Source: Gordius sp. MW1
Lineage: Eukaryota; Nematomorpha; Gordioida; Gordea; Gordiidae
Direction: 5' to 3'
Assembly: GCA_964036665.1 (NCBI GenBank)
Contig: OZ038531.1
Location: 9,486,168-9,550,167 of the forward strand
DNA length: 64,000 nucleotides
Part shown: in pieces, positions 36,430 through 47,860 of the stretch
Layout of the letters: each line of letters opens with the position of its first letter
Numbering within the stretch: the stretch's first letter is position 1
Notes under the pieces: generated by a model
Told to the model about the DNA's origin: nothing
Seen by the model: the letters and a program-made list of their open reading frames with translations, nothing else
Databases searched by the model: none
Position numbers and translations under genes: made by a program

Positions 36430-37455
36430 TTTGAGCCAAATCGGTCTGGTCACCCCACCGTCCTTTGATTGGAAGATCTGGATAAAAATAATTTAGATGA
36501 TTTGTTGATTTTATACATTTTTAGACACTTACATAAACGATGAAAATAAATCCGTAATGCGCTCGCCTTCTCTCCTTTCCACCCCACCGTCCTTCGATTG
36601 GAAGATCTGGAAAAACATAATTTAGAGGATTTATTTTATCATAGTCTATAAACAGGAGAAATATTGTCTATTTTTACATTTTTAGACACTTACATAAACG
36701 ATGAAAATAAATCCGTAATACGCCCGCCATCCCTCCTCTCCACCCCACCGTCTTTCGATTGGAAGATCTGGAAAAACATAATTTTGACAACTCCTCTCCA
36801 CCCCACGGTCCTTCGATTGGAAGATCTAGAAAAACATAAACATAAACGATGAAAATAAATCCGTAATGCGCCCGCCATCCCTCCTCTCCACCCCACCGTC
36901 CTTCGATTGGAAGATCTGGAAAAACATAATTTTGACAATTTAGATTATCATAGGCTATAAACAGGAGAAATTTTGTCTATTTTTACATTTTTTGAAACTT
37001 ACATAAACGATGAAAATAAATCCGTAATGCGACCGCCATCCCTCCTCTCCACCCCACAGTCCTTTGATTGGAAGATCTGGAAAAACATAATTTTGACAAC
37101 TCCTCTCCACCCCACCGTCCTTCGATTGGAAGATCTGGAAAAACATAATTTTGACAATTTAGATTATCATCCAACAGGAGAAATACTATCTATTTTATAC
37201 ATTTTTAAACACTTAAATAAACGATGAAAATAAATCCGTAATGCGCCCGCCATCCCTCCTCTCCACCCCACCGTCCTTCGATTGGAAGATCTGGAAAAAC
37301 ATAATTTTGACAATTTAGATTATCATAGGCTATAAACAGGAGAAATTTTGTCTATTTTTACATTTTTTGAAACTTACATAAACGATGAAAATAAATCCGT
37401 AATGCGCCCGCCATCCTTCCTCTCCACCCCACAGTCCTTTGATTGGACGATCTAA
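36430..37455 (-). repeat. Minisatellite near the Helitron 3' end
   Basis: About seven units of roughly 160 bp and shorter internal duplications, each with ccaccccaccgtccttcgat and aaacgatgaaaataaatccg. The same unit occurs in the opposite orientation at 39405-40080 within the nested Helitron, so the array is a structural part of this Helitron family. Confidence 0.9.
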
Positions 37456-38639
37456 ATAAAAATTTAAATAAAGTAAACATTTAAAAGTGATACCACATAA
37501 CAGGCCGCAGTAATGATATATTGGCAGGACGGGTGATCATCGCAATGCAAGAGGATATACGACATTTTTGGTTTTTCCATCAGGTGCAAAAATGAACAGA
37601 TTCCTCGGTGTGCCAACTCTGGAGCAAGCAACATATAATTGACCATGTGAAAAACATGGTTTTTCCAAATTCAATCCAGCAACGCTCAGTGATTGTCCTT
37701 GAGCTTTATTGATTGTAATTACAAAAGCTAAGCGCACAGGGAACTGTAGGCGCTTGAATTCGAAGGGCAAATTGGTTGGAAGCATTGGCATGCGCGGAAT
37801 CAGTACATCTTCTCCTTTACTTTTGCCGCTGATGATCGTCGCTTCAATGACGTTTGGCAGTAGTTGTTTTACGGCAAGCCTGGTTCCGTTACACAGCTTA
37901 GGTGGATTTAAATTGCGAAGGACCATTATAGGTGAGCCAATTTTCAGAGTCAATTTGTAGGGTGGCCCCGATGGTTCCAAGGAATTTAGAAATTGAGTTG
38001 GATAATTTACCGCCTGATCTTCATCAATAACTGTGTCAACAGATATGTAAGTAAATGGTTCACTGGGAATGTTCAATAGGATGCGATCATTAATTTTGTG
38101 ACGTCGTCATTCTTCGGAGCCAAGATTGCCCGTTCACATAGCCAGTCGTGATTTGTAAAGTTAATAGCAATTTCAGGAAACACCATATTTTCGACATCTT
38201 CAATTGATGACTGTATGTTGCAAAAGTGCGATGGAAATGATATTTCGTGCGTTGTGGGTTCAATTGGAAATTTACCGTTTCCCAAGTCCAACAGTTGATT
38301 GGCAAATGGTTGAGCCAAATCATCTTGAAGTAAATGAACACGCATGTTGGTGGTTAGCGTGATTATCTTCACACTTCTCCAAAGATATGACGCTTACAGG
38401 CAAGCATTGAGCTCATCTGAGGGTGTTGACTTTGGGATGACTGGCAAGGTTTGACGGAAATCACCGGCTAGCAGCAAGAGAGCTCCTCCCATTGGACGTG
38501 CAATCTGTCTCAAATCTCGGAGTGTACGATCCAGCGCCTCGAGTGCTTTTTTATGTGCCATCTAGAGCTGTTAAAAGTTCCTTTTATATGTTTGTGTGTT
38601 TGTTTGATTGTGTTTGTTTGTATCTATGCCACCACCAAA

Positions 38640-39405
38640 TTTGGAAAACTAACAGACCGATTTGGCTCAAAATTTCACAGTTTATTCCCCATACTCTGGA
38701 GCATGTTTTAAGATTTGTTTGAGCCAAATCGGTCCAGTAGTTTTTGAGGGGTCACGTTCTTTTGTTTTATACATTTTGGCACTTAATAAAGACGTCCCTC
38801 AAAAACTACTAGACCGATTTGGCTCAAAATTTCACAGTTTATTCCTTATACTTCGGAGCATGTTTTAAGATTTGTTTGAGCCAAATCGGTCCAGTAGTTT
38901 TCGAGGGGTTACGTTTTTTTGTTTTATACGTTGGTTTATACGTTTTGACACTTAATAAAGACGGCCCTCAAAAACTACTCGACCGATTTGGCTCAAAATT
39001 TCATACTTTATTCCCCATACTTCGTAGCATGTTTTAAGATTTGTTTGAGCCAAATCGGTCCAGTAGTTTTTGAGGGGTTACGTTCTTTTGTTTTATACAT
39101 TTTGGCACTTAATAAAGACGTCCCTCAAAAACTACTAGACCGATTTGGCTCAAAATTTCACAGTTTATTCCCTATACTTCGGAGCATGTTTTAAGATTTG
39201 TTCGAGCCAAATCGGTCCAGTAGTTTTTGAGGGGTCACGATTTTTTGTTTTATACGTTGGTTTATACGTTTTGACACTTAATAAAGACGTCCCTCAAAAA
39301 CTACTGGTCCGATTTGGCTCAAAATTGCATACTTTATTCCCTATACTCCGGAGCATGTTTTAAAATTTGTTCAAGCCAAAAATTTGTTCAAGCCAAATCG
39401 GTTAT
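38640..39405 (+). repeat. Hairpin-unit minisatellite (~160 bp x 4-5)
   Basis: Each unit of about 157-169 bp is an imperfect palindrome: one arm contains ctagaccgatttggctcaaa and the other ttgagccaaatcggtccagt, joined by ttcgttttgttttatac-type spacers. The same palindrome occurs singly at 45465-45600 and 60380-60625 and twice at 63640-63960 in related Helitrons, so it is a normal Helitron part amplified here. Confidence 0.9.
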
Positions 39406-40080
39406 TTTCATCGTTTATGTAAGTTTTAAAAAATGTAAAAATAGACAAAATTTCTCCTGTTTATAAACTATGATAATTTAAATCCTCTAAATTATGTTTT
39501 TCCAGATCTTTCAATCGAAGGACGGTGGGGTGGAGAGGAGGGATGGCGGGCGCATAAAGGATTTATTTTCATCGTTTATGTAAGTTTTAAAAAATGTAAA
39601 AATAGACAAAATTTCTCCTGTTTATAAACTATGATAATCTAAATCCTCTAAATTATGTTTTTCCAGATCTTCCAATCGAAGGACGGTGGGGTGGAGAGGA
39701 GGGATGGCGGGCGCATAAAGGATTTATTTTCATCGTTTATGTAAGTTTTAAAAACTGTAAAAATAGACAAAATTTCTCCTGTTAATAAACTATGATAATT
39801 TAAAACCTCTAAATTATGTTTTTCCAGATCTTCCAATCGAAGGACGGTGGGGTGGAGAGGAGGGATGGCGGGCGCATAAAGGATTTATTTTCATCGTTTA
39901 TGTAAGTTTTAAAAAATGTAAAAATAGACAAAATTTCTCCTGTTTATAAACTATGATAATCTAAATCCTCTAAATTATGTTTTCTAGATCTTCTAATCGA
40001 AGGACGGTGGGGTGGAGAGGAGGGATGGCGGGCGCATAAAGGATTTATTTTCATCGTTTATGTAAGTTTTGAAAAAGTAG
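39405..40080 (+). repeat. Minisatellite (~161 bp x 4) in nested Helitron
   Basis: Four units with a period of about 161 bp, each with tttccagatcttccaatcga and cggtggggtggagaggaggg; inverse orientation of the array at 36430-37455. Confidence 0.9.
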
Positions 40081-40244
40081 AACATATAGATATTAATTGG
40101 TAGTTTTTTTCTTATATAAATTTTTTATTTTTTTAATATTTTTAATAGGGCAAAACAACGTTTGCCGGGTCAGCTAGTATATTATATATTACAATTTATA
40201 AAAATCATCAGGTTATAAATGTTTATCTGATTTTAACAAAATAT

Positions 40245-40480
40245 GATTTTCAAAGTTGTCATCTAAAAGACATGTTCGCTTGTCTCCAAATAAAATTTTG
40301 CCCAAGCTAAATAATCTTTCCACAGGGGCACTTGATGGTAATGGCGTATTATATTTAATAAATAGTTTTTTTAATGGGGAAAACTGTCTAAAAGACTTAA
40401 ATTCTTGGAGAGCATAAAGAGTTATTGATTTTGCATCCTTTTGAATAAGCGTAAAAATATTCTCAAATAAAGGTCAGGGT
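40245..40480 (-). pseudogene. hAT transposase C-terminal dimerisation remnant
   Basis: The minus-strand frame reads KKLFIKYNTPLPSSAPVERL followed by FSLGKILFGDKRTCL, the hATC dimerisation signature (S/A-x-V-E-R-x-F-S, then K-R at the expected distance). The catalytic DDE part and zinc finger are missing. It belongs to hAT A. Confidence 0.85.
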
Positions 40481-43400
40481 ATATTTTTCTAGGCTATATT
40501 ATGGTTAATATGTCATGCAACTCGTAATCTTTATTTCCAGCCAATCAATAAGTACAACAAGTGTAATAACGACAAATCACGATCAATCGATTGAATAATG
40601 TTTTTCCAGTCAATCAATAAATATAAGTGAATATGTAAGTGTTAGGATGATGGCCTTGAGAGATCGTCGTGGAATCGGTCCGGTAGGATGAGTGTCAACT
40701 AAGTGTAATCGGAGGTATTTAATTGCGGGATGTTAAGCTTGTGGTTGATAATCGTAGTAAGGGAGAAGGGCAGGTATCTGGTCTGGCTCTTGATGGATTA
40801 TTGCCGCTGGAACCACGTGTCTACAATGAGAAATAAACATCCCCCCACCCGCAGGACTAAACGTGTCCTGATTAAAAAACTAACAACCTCCTCCTGCAGG
40901 ACTAAAAAATAACTAAACAAAATAACTAAATAAAATAACTGATCTTTCGTGGTCAACATCTCGCTATTTAAAACCCTGTCGAAGTGCCTCTCATTTGAAT
41001 GGAGAATGCTTCCAGACAATTGGATATATTGCACGTCTCCACTAACTTGAGACTGCCATTAGCATATTCGTTTACTTCTAATTTTAGTTAGCACGCTATC
41101 TCATTTGCGTAAGCGCCTTCATTAGTTTGTAAACATTAACTAAATCATACCTACAACAGAACCATTGGTATATCTTTTATGCAAATAATTTCACACCTAC
41201 AACAATGGTAATGTCACTCTCACTCATATCTAAACTCAGAAAATTATATACTTAATATTTATAAACTTACTATTACTAGGAATATGATAAAAATTAAAAA
41301 CCATTTAAAGGAAATGAACTTTATATAAATTACCATAAGTCGAAAAATTTATTTAACAAACACTACCGTGAATAAAATACTAAATAATATTAGCAAAAGA
41401 AACTTAAAAGGAACTTGTAAATAGTTCCTTTTGCGATAAATTGAGAAAAAAAGGAACTAGTTCTAGTTCCAGTTCCGCATTTTAAAAAGGAACTTATTAG
41501 TTCCTTTTTTTTTAAAAAGGAACTAGTTCCTTGGAACTAGTTCCTTTAACAGCTCTAGTGCCATCGTACATTCATCCCAAATGATGATTGTGCATGTCTT
41601 TAGTACCGTGGCAATACCCGAATTCCTACTGATGTTGCAAGTAGGAGTTTCATTTATATTTAGATTTAATGGGAGTTTGAAAGTTGAATGTGCTGTGCGG
41701 CCTCCATCGAGTAGCGTGGCTGCTATGCCCGATGACGCGACAGCGAGAGCTATCTTATTATTTCTCCGAATTTCAGCCAATATCAGATTAAGAAGAAATG
41801 TTTTTCCTGTTCCTCCTGGCGCATCTAGGAAAAGTAGGCCTCCGTTACCGTTTGTGACGTATTTCATGACGGTGGTATAGGCATGTTTTTTGTCAGCGAC
41901 TAAGAGCATTTCCTGAGCGTTGACAAACAATTGTAGCTGAGCCATGTCTTATTGTTTTTCACGCCATAAGTCACTGTCGTGAGCGTTGCTTCTATTACGT
42001 TTAGGTGCAGGCAATCCGATATGACATAACATTTTATTGTTTATGGATAGACAGATGTCCTCAAGTAATATAAGAGCTCGATTGAAGATGTCTTCGGAAA
42101 ATGGTATCTCCATATCCGGATGCATTCTACGTACTTGTAAAAGGATATCTTCACTGAGGCTTTCTTTGTGTGTATCCCAAAGATCTTTTGGATTAGATGG
42201 TGCGCAAGTTGTCAAAATGATCGCAAATAAAGTGCGTATTTGGTGAGGGAGACATGTGAGCGATGCTTCCTCTAATGTCGTATTCCAATGTCGGTCATTT
42301 TCGAGGAAGCGAAGTTTGAGACATGCTTGTCTATATGTGTCACACACTTCACCATAGATGGTTCTAATGGATTGAAATGATGTTGGTCCTTTGACATTGT
42401 GGAGCAACATTCTTAAAAAATTGCATTCGGCGTTATTGGGATGAACAGTATACATTCGACCCAAAGCATCAGACATACGTACGCTTGAATTTCCAGGAAC
42501 TATTGTACCTTGTTTTCTTCTTTGAAACACTTTTTTTGATGAGTTCCAAGTGTAATATTTTGGGATTTCGTGGTAGAGCAAAGTTTTTGCGAAAACATCC
42601 GTTTGGCACAACAGGAAAAAAGCTGTCAGTGTTGTATTAGGTGGTTGCGGCGCTCTTTGCATAGCGTTCTCTTCCGTGAAGTAGACACGTTGGCCATTAT
42701 CCAGGTGAACGGCGAGATGTACAACACTTGGATAGCGTTCGTGAATAGGGAACCCGAGAATGCGCCAGACAACTTCATTACTGCTGATGTAACGTCCCAT
42801 TTGAAATTGTGTGATTTCATCGGATTGCGTATTAATAAGTTTAAAAACTGCCATATCACTGCCTTTGGTGACGTATTTGCAGATGTATTTTATAGATTTC
42901 ACTGAATTGCAATACTCCACGTTTATGTGGGCCTTGAACATTTTTGAAAGCAACGAAGTGTAAGGGACGATCCATCTATTGTCGATTTCTACGGGAACAG
43001 TTTTCACTTTGACGGTGAATCAATGACCTCCATCGTTTACATTACGGCGTCTATACAGCGGATAGATGCCGCCACCAGTTTTAGTTTCTCGGCTCATTTC
43101 TCTTGGATATTTTTTGGTGCATTTTCCCTCTTTCATACATAGTGAATCTCTATTTATTGCTCCGCAGGGTCTATGAATCATATGACGAATGACGACTAAT
43201 GATTTCAAATAGTAGCGGATTTTCTTGCGGATCGGGCAGTTCAGCCGATATAATATTATCAATATGAGTAGGAAAAATTGTGTCCTTCAGCCAAATTAGG
43301 ATGTGAGCGTGTAATAAGCCTCTTTTTTGCCATTCTATGGAATAGAGCCAGCAGGTAGTTTCTCCGTAAATGTGATCTTTGGTGATGACATCGATGAGGC

Positions 43401-46400
43401 GCATAAGTTTTTGCCTGAAAACTCTGGCGGTGAGATCATGTCGATGAGATGAGGCTGGCCTGCCAAAAGCAACTGAGTGATCTCAGTCCAAGCCGGATTG
43501 CAGGTGAAGGTAATAAAAAGATGTGGACTTCCGTATTTGCGCACATATGTCATCGCATCTTGTGTATATTCATGCATGTGTCTAGGACTGCCGGTATACG
43601 TAGCTGGAAGTATGACCATTTGTCCAACATTGCTTGCGTGACCATCATGTTCGATTGCATCTCGCAAGTGAATTTCGGCACGGAGTAACCTCTGATTAAG
43701 ACGGATGAAAAGAAGTCGTTCGCTCTCGATTTTTGCATACATATCGACAATGTATTGGTGGAATAGGTGCCGGCACTTCAAGATGTGGTTGTATTGCTCT
43801 CTAATCATTATGCGATATGCATAAAAATCCATAGAAGACACCTGTAAGAGAAAGAAATCAGTAGATTAAGATCACATATTATCATTTTCGCTAGAACATT
43901 GAAATAACAAAGAGTATAACATTCACCTTTTTTGTTGCCGCGGCCCCTGAACCAGGATTAATTTGCATCACATTAAAGTGGTATCCGTCTTCTCCTTGCC
44001 AAAATAGTATGGGATATTGAAGGGCATCATATGATCTGTGTGTTGCATCAATACTTTGCAGAGTTTCATCCCTTCTGGAGATAATGATATCTCGACGATC
44101 AAATTCTATTCCGACCATTACGATTGCCACTTCATCGATTGTTGGTGCATTAAAGCATCTCTCATGTGCGCCTGATGGTGTTCTATCTGCTTTTATTACT
44201 ATTTTGTAATCATCCGTTGGCATTCGCTCTAATGCGATTTTGAATAATTTAATTAAATGATTTTTGTTGTGGAATAAATGTTGCAAGTCTATGATGATAT
44301 CACGTTTGACTCCTGCATGAATCCCACAACGTCAATCAGCCTCCGTATCGCCCATGAAATAAATTTGCAGAAACCTTTGCTCGACATCTGATAATGGTAG
44401 AAGGGAACCGATTTGATGGTAAATTTGTCCTTGTACTTTTAATGTGGGCATGTAACATCCATCATTCAAAATTTTCGTTGCTCCGAACGATGTCATTTGG
44501 AAGCATGCGTTGTACTTGCGAATGTGTTGGAGGAAGTGTTTGGACAATGTATTAGTTTCAGATACATAAGATAAGAGCGGTTCAGGTGGATCAACCAGAG
44601 GTGGCAAATTGACTTTGCCACTCGAACAACACATTCCAGGATTTTCTTTAGGGAACCGCAAAGCACGACAATGCAAACACATCGTATCCATTTGGCCAAT
44701 CATGACATTGGGGTGCATGCTGTAATCAAATACTACATCATAATGAAACGCTGCTAATTTCAAACTGGCTCGCGAACTATATATTGAGCGTCTGTATCGT
44801 GAGCGCATATTGTTTAGTCTTTCGATTCGCTCTTCAGCTGATTCGGTAGCTCGTGAAGTTGTGGTTCGTGAGCGTTTAGTGGCTAGTCTTTCGATTCGCT
44901 CTTCAGCTGATTTGGTAGCTCGTGAAGTTGTCCCTGAATGCATCTATAAGTCAATAAAAATACCTTTGATAAAGCTTCCAACGCTGGAATGTTAGCATTA
45001 AGTTGATTTGTATTACTTTTACCTCTGCTACGAAGATTGCTAAATAGAAATATTGGTTTAAATATAAATATTGGTTTAAATTATGATAATTGGGTATTGT
45101 GAGAATATATTTGTTCTAGAAACTTTTTAAGTGTTTCTAATGGCTGAAGACTTACACTTTATGAATTGACTAAAAACATAAAATATTCATAACGCAGTAT
45201 AGATATAACCCAAATAAGTTTATCCAATAATATAATTTACACGGAAAAGCTTCTTTTATCATATGGAATAAAAAGCATATATGTAATTAATTGGGGAAGA
45301 GCATATTAATACTTATTGTAGAATCTAATGTTTATATTCCTCTGGTTCATTCATATGGTAATGGGTCTGACCTAATTTAATATGAAAGAAAATTTTTATG
45401 CAGCAATAAAACATTTAAGCTTCATATACTATACGTCATATGACGTCATTATTAAGTGCTAAAACGTATAAAACAAAAAAACGTGACCCCTCAAAAACTA
45501 CTGGACCGATTTGGCTCGAACAAATCTTAAAACATGCTCCGGAGTATGGGGAATAAACTGTGAAATTTTGAGCCAAATCGGTGTGGTAGTTTTCTAAATT
45601 TGGTGGTGGCATACACACAAACATACAAACAAACACACAAACACACATAGTTTCATTTTTATATATAAGATAAGACATGAATATGTTTGTTTGTAATAGG
45701 TAAAGATAGGACTGAATTAAAAAAAACTCTTGTTTTATCTCTTACTATGGGAAATTATGGTAATTATTTTTAAGCATTAGATATTATAAATATATATAGG
45801 TTAAAGGCAGATATTATTCTGCTTCCAGCAGTGAAATTCACTTGAACTCTGAAAGAGGCAAGAAAGATTTTGGTTTTAATATAGAAGTATTATATATATT
45901 TTCATGTTTTAGGTCAAGATGAAAATTGTAATTCTGTTGGAGTGGGGAAAACTGTCTCTTCTATTTCTTATGATAAAAATGCTGGTAATTAAAATTATGC
46001 AAGTTGTTTTTATTTTATCAATATACATTGATAAAGATGAGTGTATTGGCAGCTCTACTAATTGGTCAGTCTCTGAAAGTGAAAAACATGGGCAAAATTT
46101 AAAACTTAAACCATCATATAAATTTATGATTTCATGGACATCTAAATACAAATGGCTAATTTTTTATGAAGCCTTAGGTGGGGCTTTATGCTCTGTCTGT
46201 TCTCTTTACAATATACTTTCTTAAAAGAACACTTGCCCGTGAAAATATTACATTAATGATTATGCGTGTATGTATCTATTTATATATCACTTATATCACC
46301 AATAAAAATCAGTAAATATAGTACAAAATGGTTTAGCAATTAAAAAAAAATTTTACCCCCCCCCCCGGAAGTTGAAAATACCCCCCCGAGCATTTTTTCT

Positions 46401-46654
46401 GAAAGAAACCCTGAAGGGATGCGTGAGGTCAAAGTCATAATAATTTTGAAATTATATCATTGCATCATTTAATTCGGAGCAGCTCTATGATTATTGACCG
46501 CTTGTCTTATTAGATTGAATATAAAATCATATGCTTTTGTATGTGAGGAGGGCAAAAGATTGATTAATCGTATATTTCGGTTGAGGGTTGAAAGATCGTG
46601 ATTACGTTTGTGTAATATGTCGATAAATGTATTATTTACATAGGGTTATTCCTA

Positions 46655-47860
46655 GTGTGACGATATGAGTTATGAAGTTCGATTGTTCTATTATTACCAT
46701 TAACGGTTGTCCAAATTATGTGTCGCGGTTTTTCTATACTGGTAATAAAGTGTGTTAGTGTGGTGATGTTATTCCTTTGTTCGTTAATATATTCCTTCTT
46801 CTCCTTCCTTTTAACATTTTGGCGTCGTTGGACAACGATTTGAACCTACATGGAATCCTATAAATTGGGAGATTCGATTGATATTTTTCTTCTGCAATTT
46901 GAAGTGCACGTCATAAGCCAAGTAATTCCACCGACTGTAGCCCAAAAAACGTGCAAACTGCTTAGTTGTCTATCAACGGAAGCCTTTCGGGTAGTGGCAA
47001 AGGATGCCATTCCGGATAATACTATAGAATGGGCATTCAAGGAATTAGCAGACAGGTTAAAGACATCATTCAAAAGTAGAAATTCCCCCCCCCCTGGCTC
47101 AATGATTTCGACTGGGAAACGTCAGACAGAAGGAAGGGGAGCCAATAACGTAATTTTTACGTAGACTGAAACCCGCGTCAAGGGATTGCAATTTCGCAAG
47201 CGGAGAGTTACCCAACAGGCTGTTGGATCAGTTCATTATGGGATTGCAGAATCCGACGGTTCAAGCCAGATTGATGGCTGAGAATGAACTAAAATGGGGC
47301 AGGGCCATTGAGTTAGCCATGAGGATAGAGGCGATCGAAGAAGGGATATTAACGGTGCACGTGCCAGTAGAAGAAGCATTCGCGGTGGATATGTTAAGGG
47401 CGGGCCATAACTTGACCAGGTTCACTTATGCTTTAGATATTTTAACTATCGATTTATATGTTAATAATAATTTGGTGCAATTTTTATTGGACACCGGGTC
47501 TTCGGTTACGATCGTGCCGGACAAGCTTTGGAGGAAGCCCCTACCAACCGTAGCAGAACCCACGCCCACCGTCTACGGATATGGAAAAAAAGAGATAAGG
47601 ATAATCGCCGACCTAAAGGTCGAGGCCCGACTAGGTCAGACACGGAAAATGCTGCCACTGTTATGTGTTTTGTAGTTCGATTGTTCTATTATTACCATTA
47701 ACGGTTGTCGAATTGTGTGTCGCGGTTTTTCTTTCCTGGTAATAAAGTGTATTAGTGTTGTTGGTAATGTTATTCCTTTGTTCGTGAATATATTCTTCCT
47801 TCTTCTTGGGGATGTTATTCCTTTGCTCGTAAAGATATCCCATCTTTTCCTATTCCCTAA
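46655..47860 (+). mobile_element. Gypsy-type LTR retrotransposon, internally reduced
   Basis: Two copies of an LTR-like sequence (46655-46816, and 47672 to about 47860, sharing gttcgattgttctattatta) surround about 855 bp. A primer-binding-like tggcgtcgttggacaacg follows the left LTR. Inside are a gag-like region (from 46850) and an aspartic protease-like stretch with LLDTGSSVTIVP near 47488. Reverse transcriptase, RNase H and integrase are gone. It is broken, with at least one major loss and a few smaller disruptions, and is a fossil of moderate age judging by LTR divergence. Confidence 0.75.

Larger units (their letters stand above)
38579..40177 (+). mobile_element. Nested non-autonomous Helitron in hAT A
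   Basis: Plus-strand copy ending in hairpin GGCAAAACAACGTTTGCC followed by gggtcagCTAG at 40177 and then T. Its start near 38579 (TC, then atgtttgtgtgtttgtttg) is degraded compared with the outer Helitron but has the same following sequence (atgccaccaccaaatttgg). It has no coding region, only two tandem arrays. It was inserted about 16 bp inside the left end of hAT A. Confidence 0.75.
38563..41557 (-). mobile_element. hAT element A inside the Helitron helicase
   Basis: Inverted termini TAGAGCTGTTAAA at both ends and a perfect 8-bp target duplication GTGCCATC (38555-38562 and 41558-41565). Removing the element and one copy restores the helicase frame exactly (IWDECTMA-HKKALEALDRTL). The right end carries repeated palindromic ggaactagttcc motifs (41410-41550). 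Most of the transposase is lost, apart from a C-terminal dimerisation piece on the minus strand. About 1.6 kb of its length is a nested Helitron. Confidence 0.9.
37537..44943 (-). pseudogene. Helitron Rep/helicase (RepHel), interrupted
   Basis: Reading from 44943 downward: a Cys-rich N-terminus (CLHCRALRFPKENPGMCC); the Helitron N domain (DALQYPILFWQGEDGYHF; a splice pair joining 43927 to 43841 removes an 85-nt intron before SSMDFYAYRIM); the HUH nuclease block (EWQKRGLLHAHILIWL, with paired His); the Rep tyrosine motif (SIKYICKYVTKG); a PIF1-like helicase with Walker A (LFLDAPGGTGKTFLLN, about 41820) and Walker B (IIIWDECTMA, about 41580). After the hAT insertion come AGDFRQTLPVIP (38435 region) and NKAQGQSL plus FSHGQLYVACSRV (37650 region). 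All functional motifs are visible. The gene is split by the hAT at 38563-41557 and shows several frame changes or stops between 44332 and 41945, for example near 44330, 43340-43400, 43010 and 41947, so it is inactive as it stands. Confidence 0.9.
35664..45670 (-). mobile_element. 10-kb Helitron with Rep/helicase gene
   Basis: Read on the minus strand it starts TCTTATATATAAAAATG at 45670 and ends at 35664 with a hairpin (GGCAAA and TTTGCC arms) and CTAG. It is flanked by A upstream and T downstream, the canonical Helitron insertion between A and T. It contains a Rep/helicase coding region (44943-37537) and tandem repeats near its 3' end. It is inserted in an intron of the outer hAT and itself interrupted by a second hAT at 38563-41557. 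Small non-autonomous relatives with the same ends lie at 60213-60676 and from 60677. Confidence 0.85.
35538..46224 (+). pseudogene. 5' exons of ZMYM-like hAT transposase, split by Helitron
   Basis: Exon 35538-35604 starts MSGKYKSLLRYFSKKE, typical for this transposase group. Exon 45913-45984 continues in phase (GQDENCNSVGVGKT). A third exon, from about 46037 to 46224, contains FMISWTSKYKWLIFYEALGG followed by a C-x2-C, resembling the TTF-type zinc finger at the start of ZMYM-like hAT transposases. The Helitron sits wholly inside the first intron, so splicing would not be blocked in principle. The catalytic part is absent, so this cannot be an active transposase. Confidence 0.6.
35093..46413 (+). 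mobile_element. Outer hAT element (ZMYM-type), host of the nest
   Basis: Terminal inverted repeats begin CAGGGTTTCTTTCAG at 35093 and, inverted, end at 46413. Imperfect 8-bp target copies AAGGGGTG (35085-35092) and AAGGGATG (46414-46421) flank it. Without the 10,007-bp Helitron inserted at 35664-45670 the element is about 1.3 kb. It retains only the first exons of a transposase with a zinc-finger start of the ZMYM1-like hAT type, so it is an internally deleted derivative. Both ends carry G/C runs. Confidence 0.75.

Noticed and set aside
36664-37227. Several 60-90-codon open frames in the 36.4-37.5 kb array
   Set aside because: They repeat with the minisatellite unit and exist on both strands; products of the repeat.
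38662-39363. Repeated ~70-codon frames (MAQNF...)
   Set aside because: They are translations of the hairpin-unit minisatellite and recur wherever that Helitron sequence occurs.
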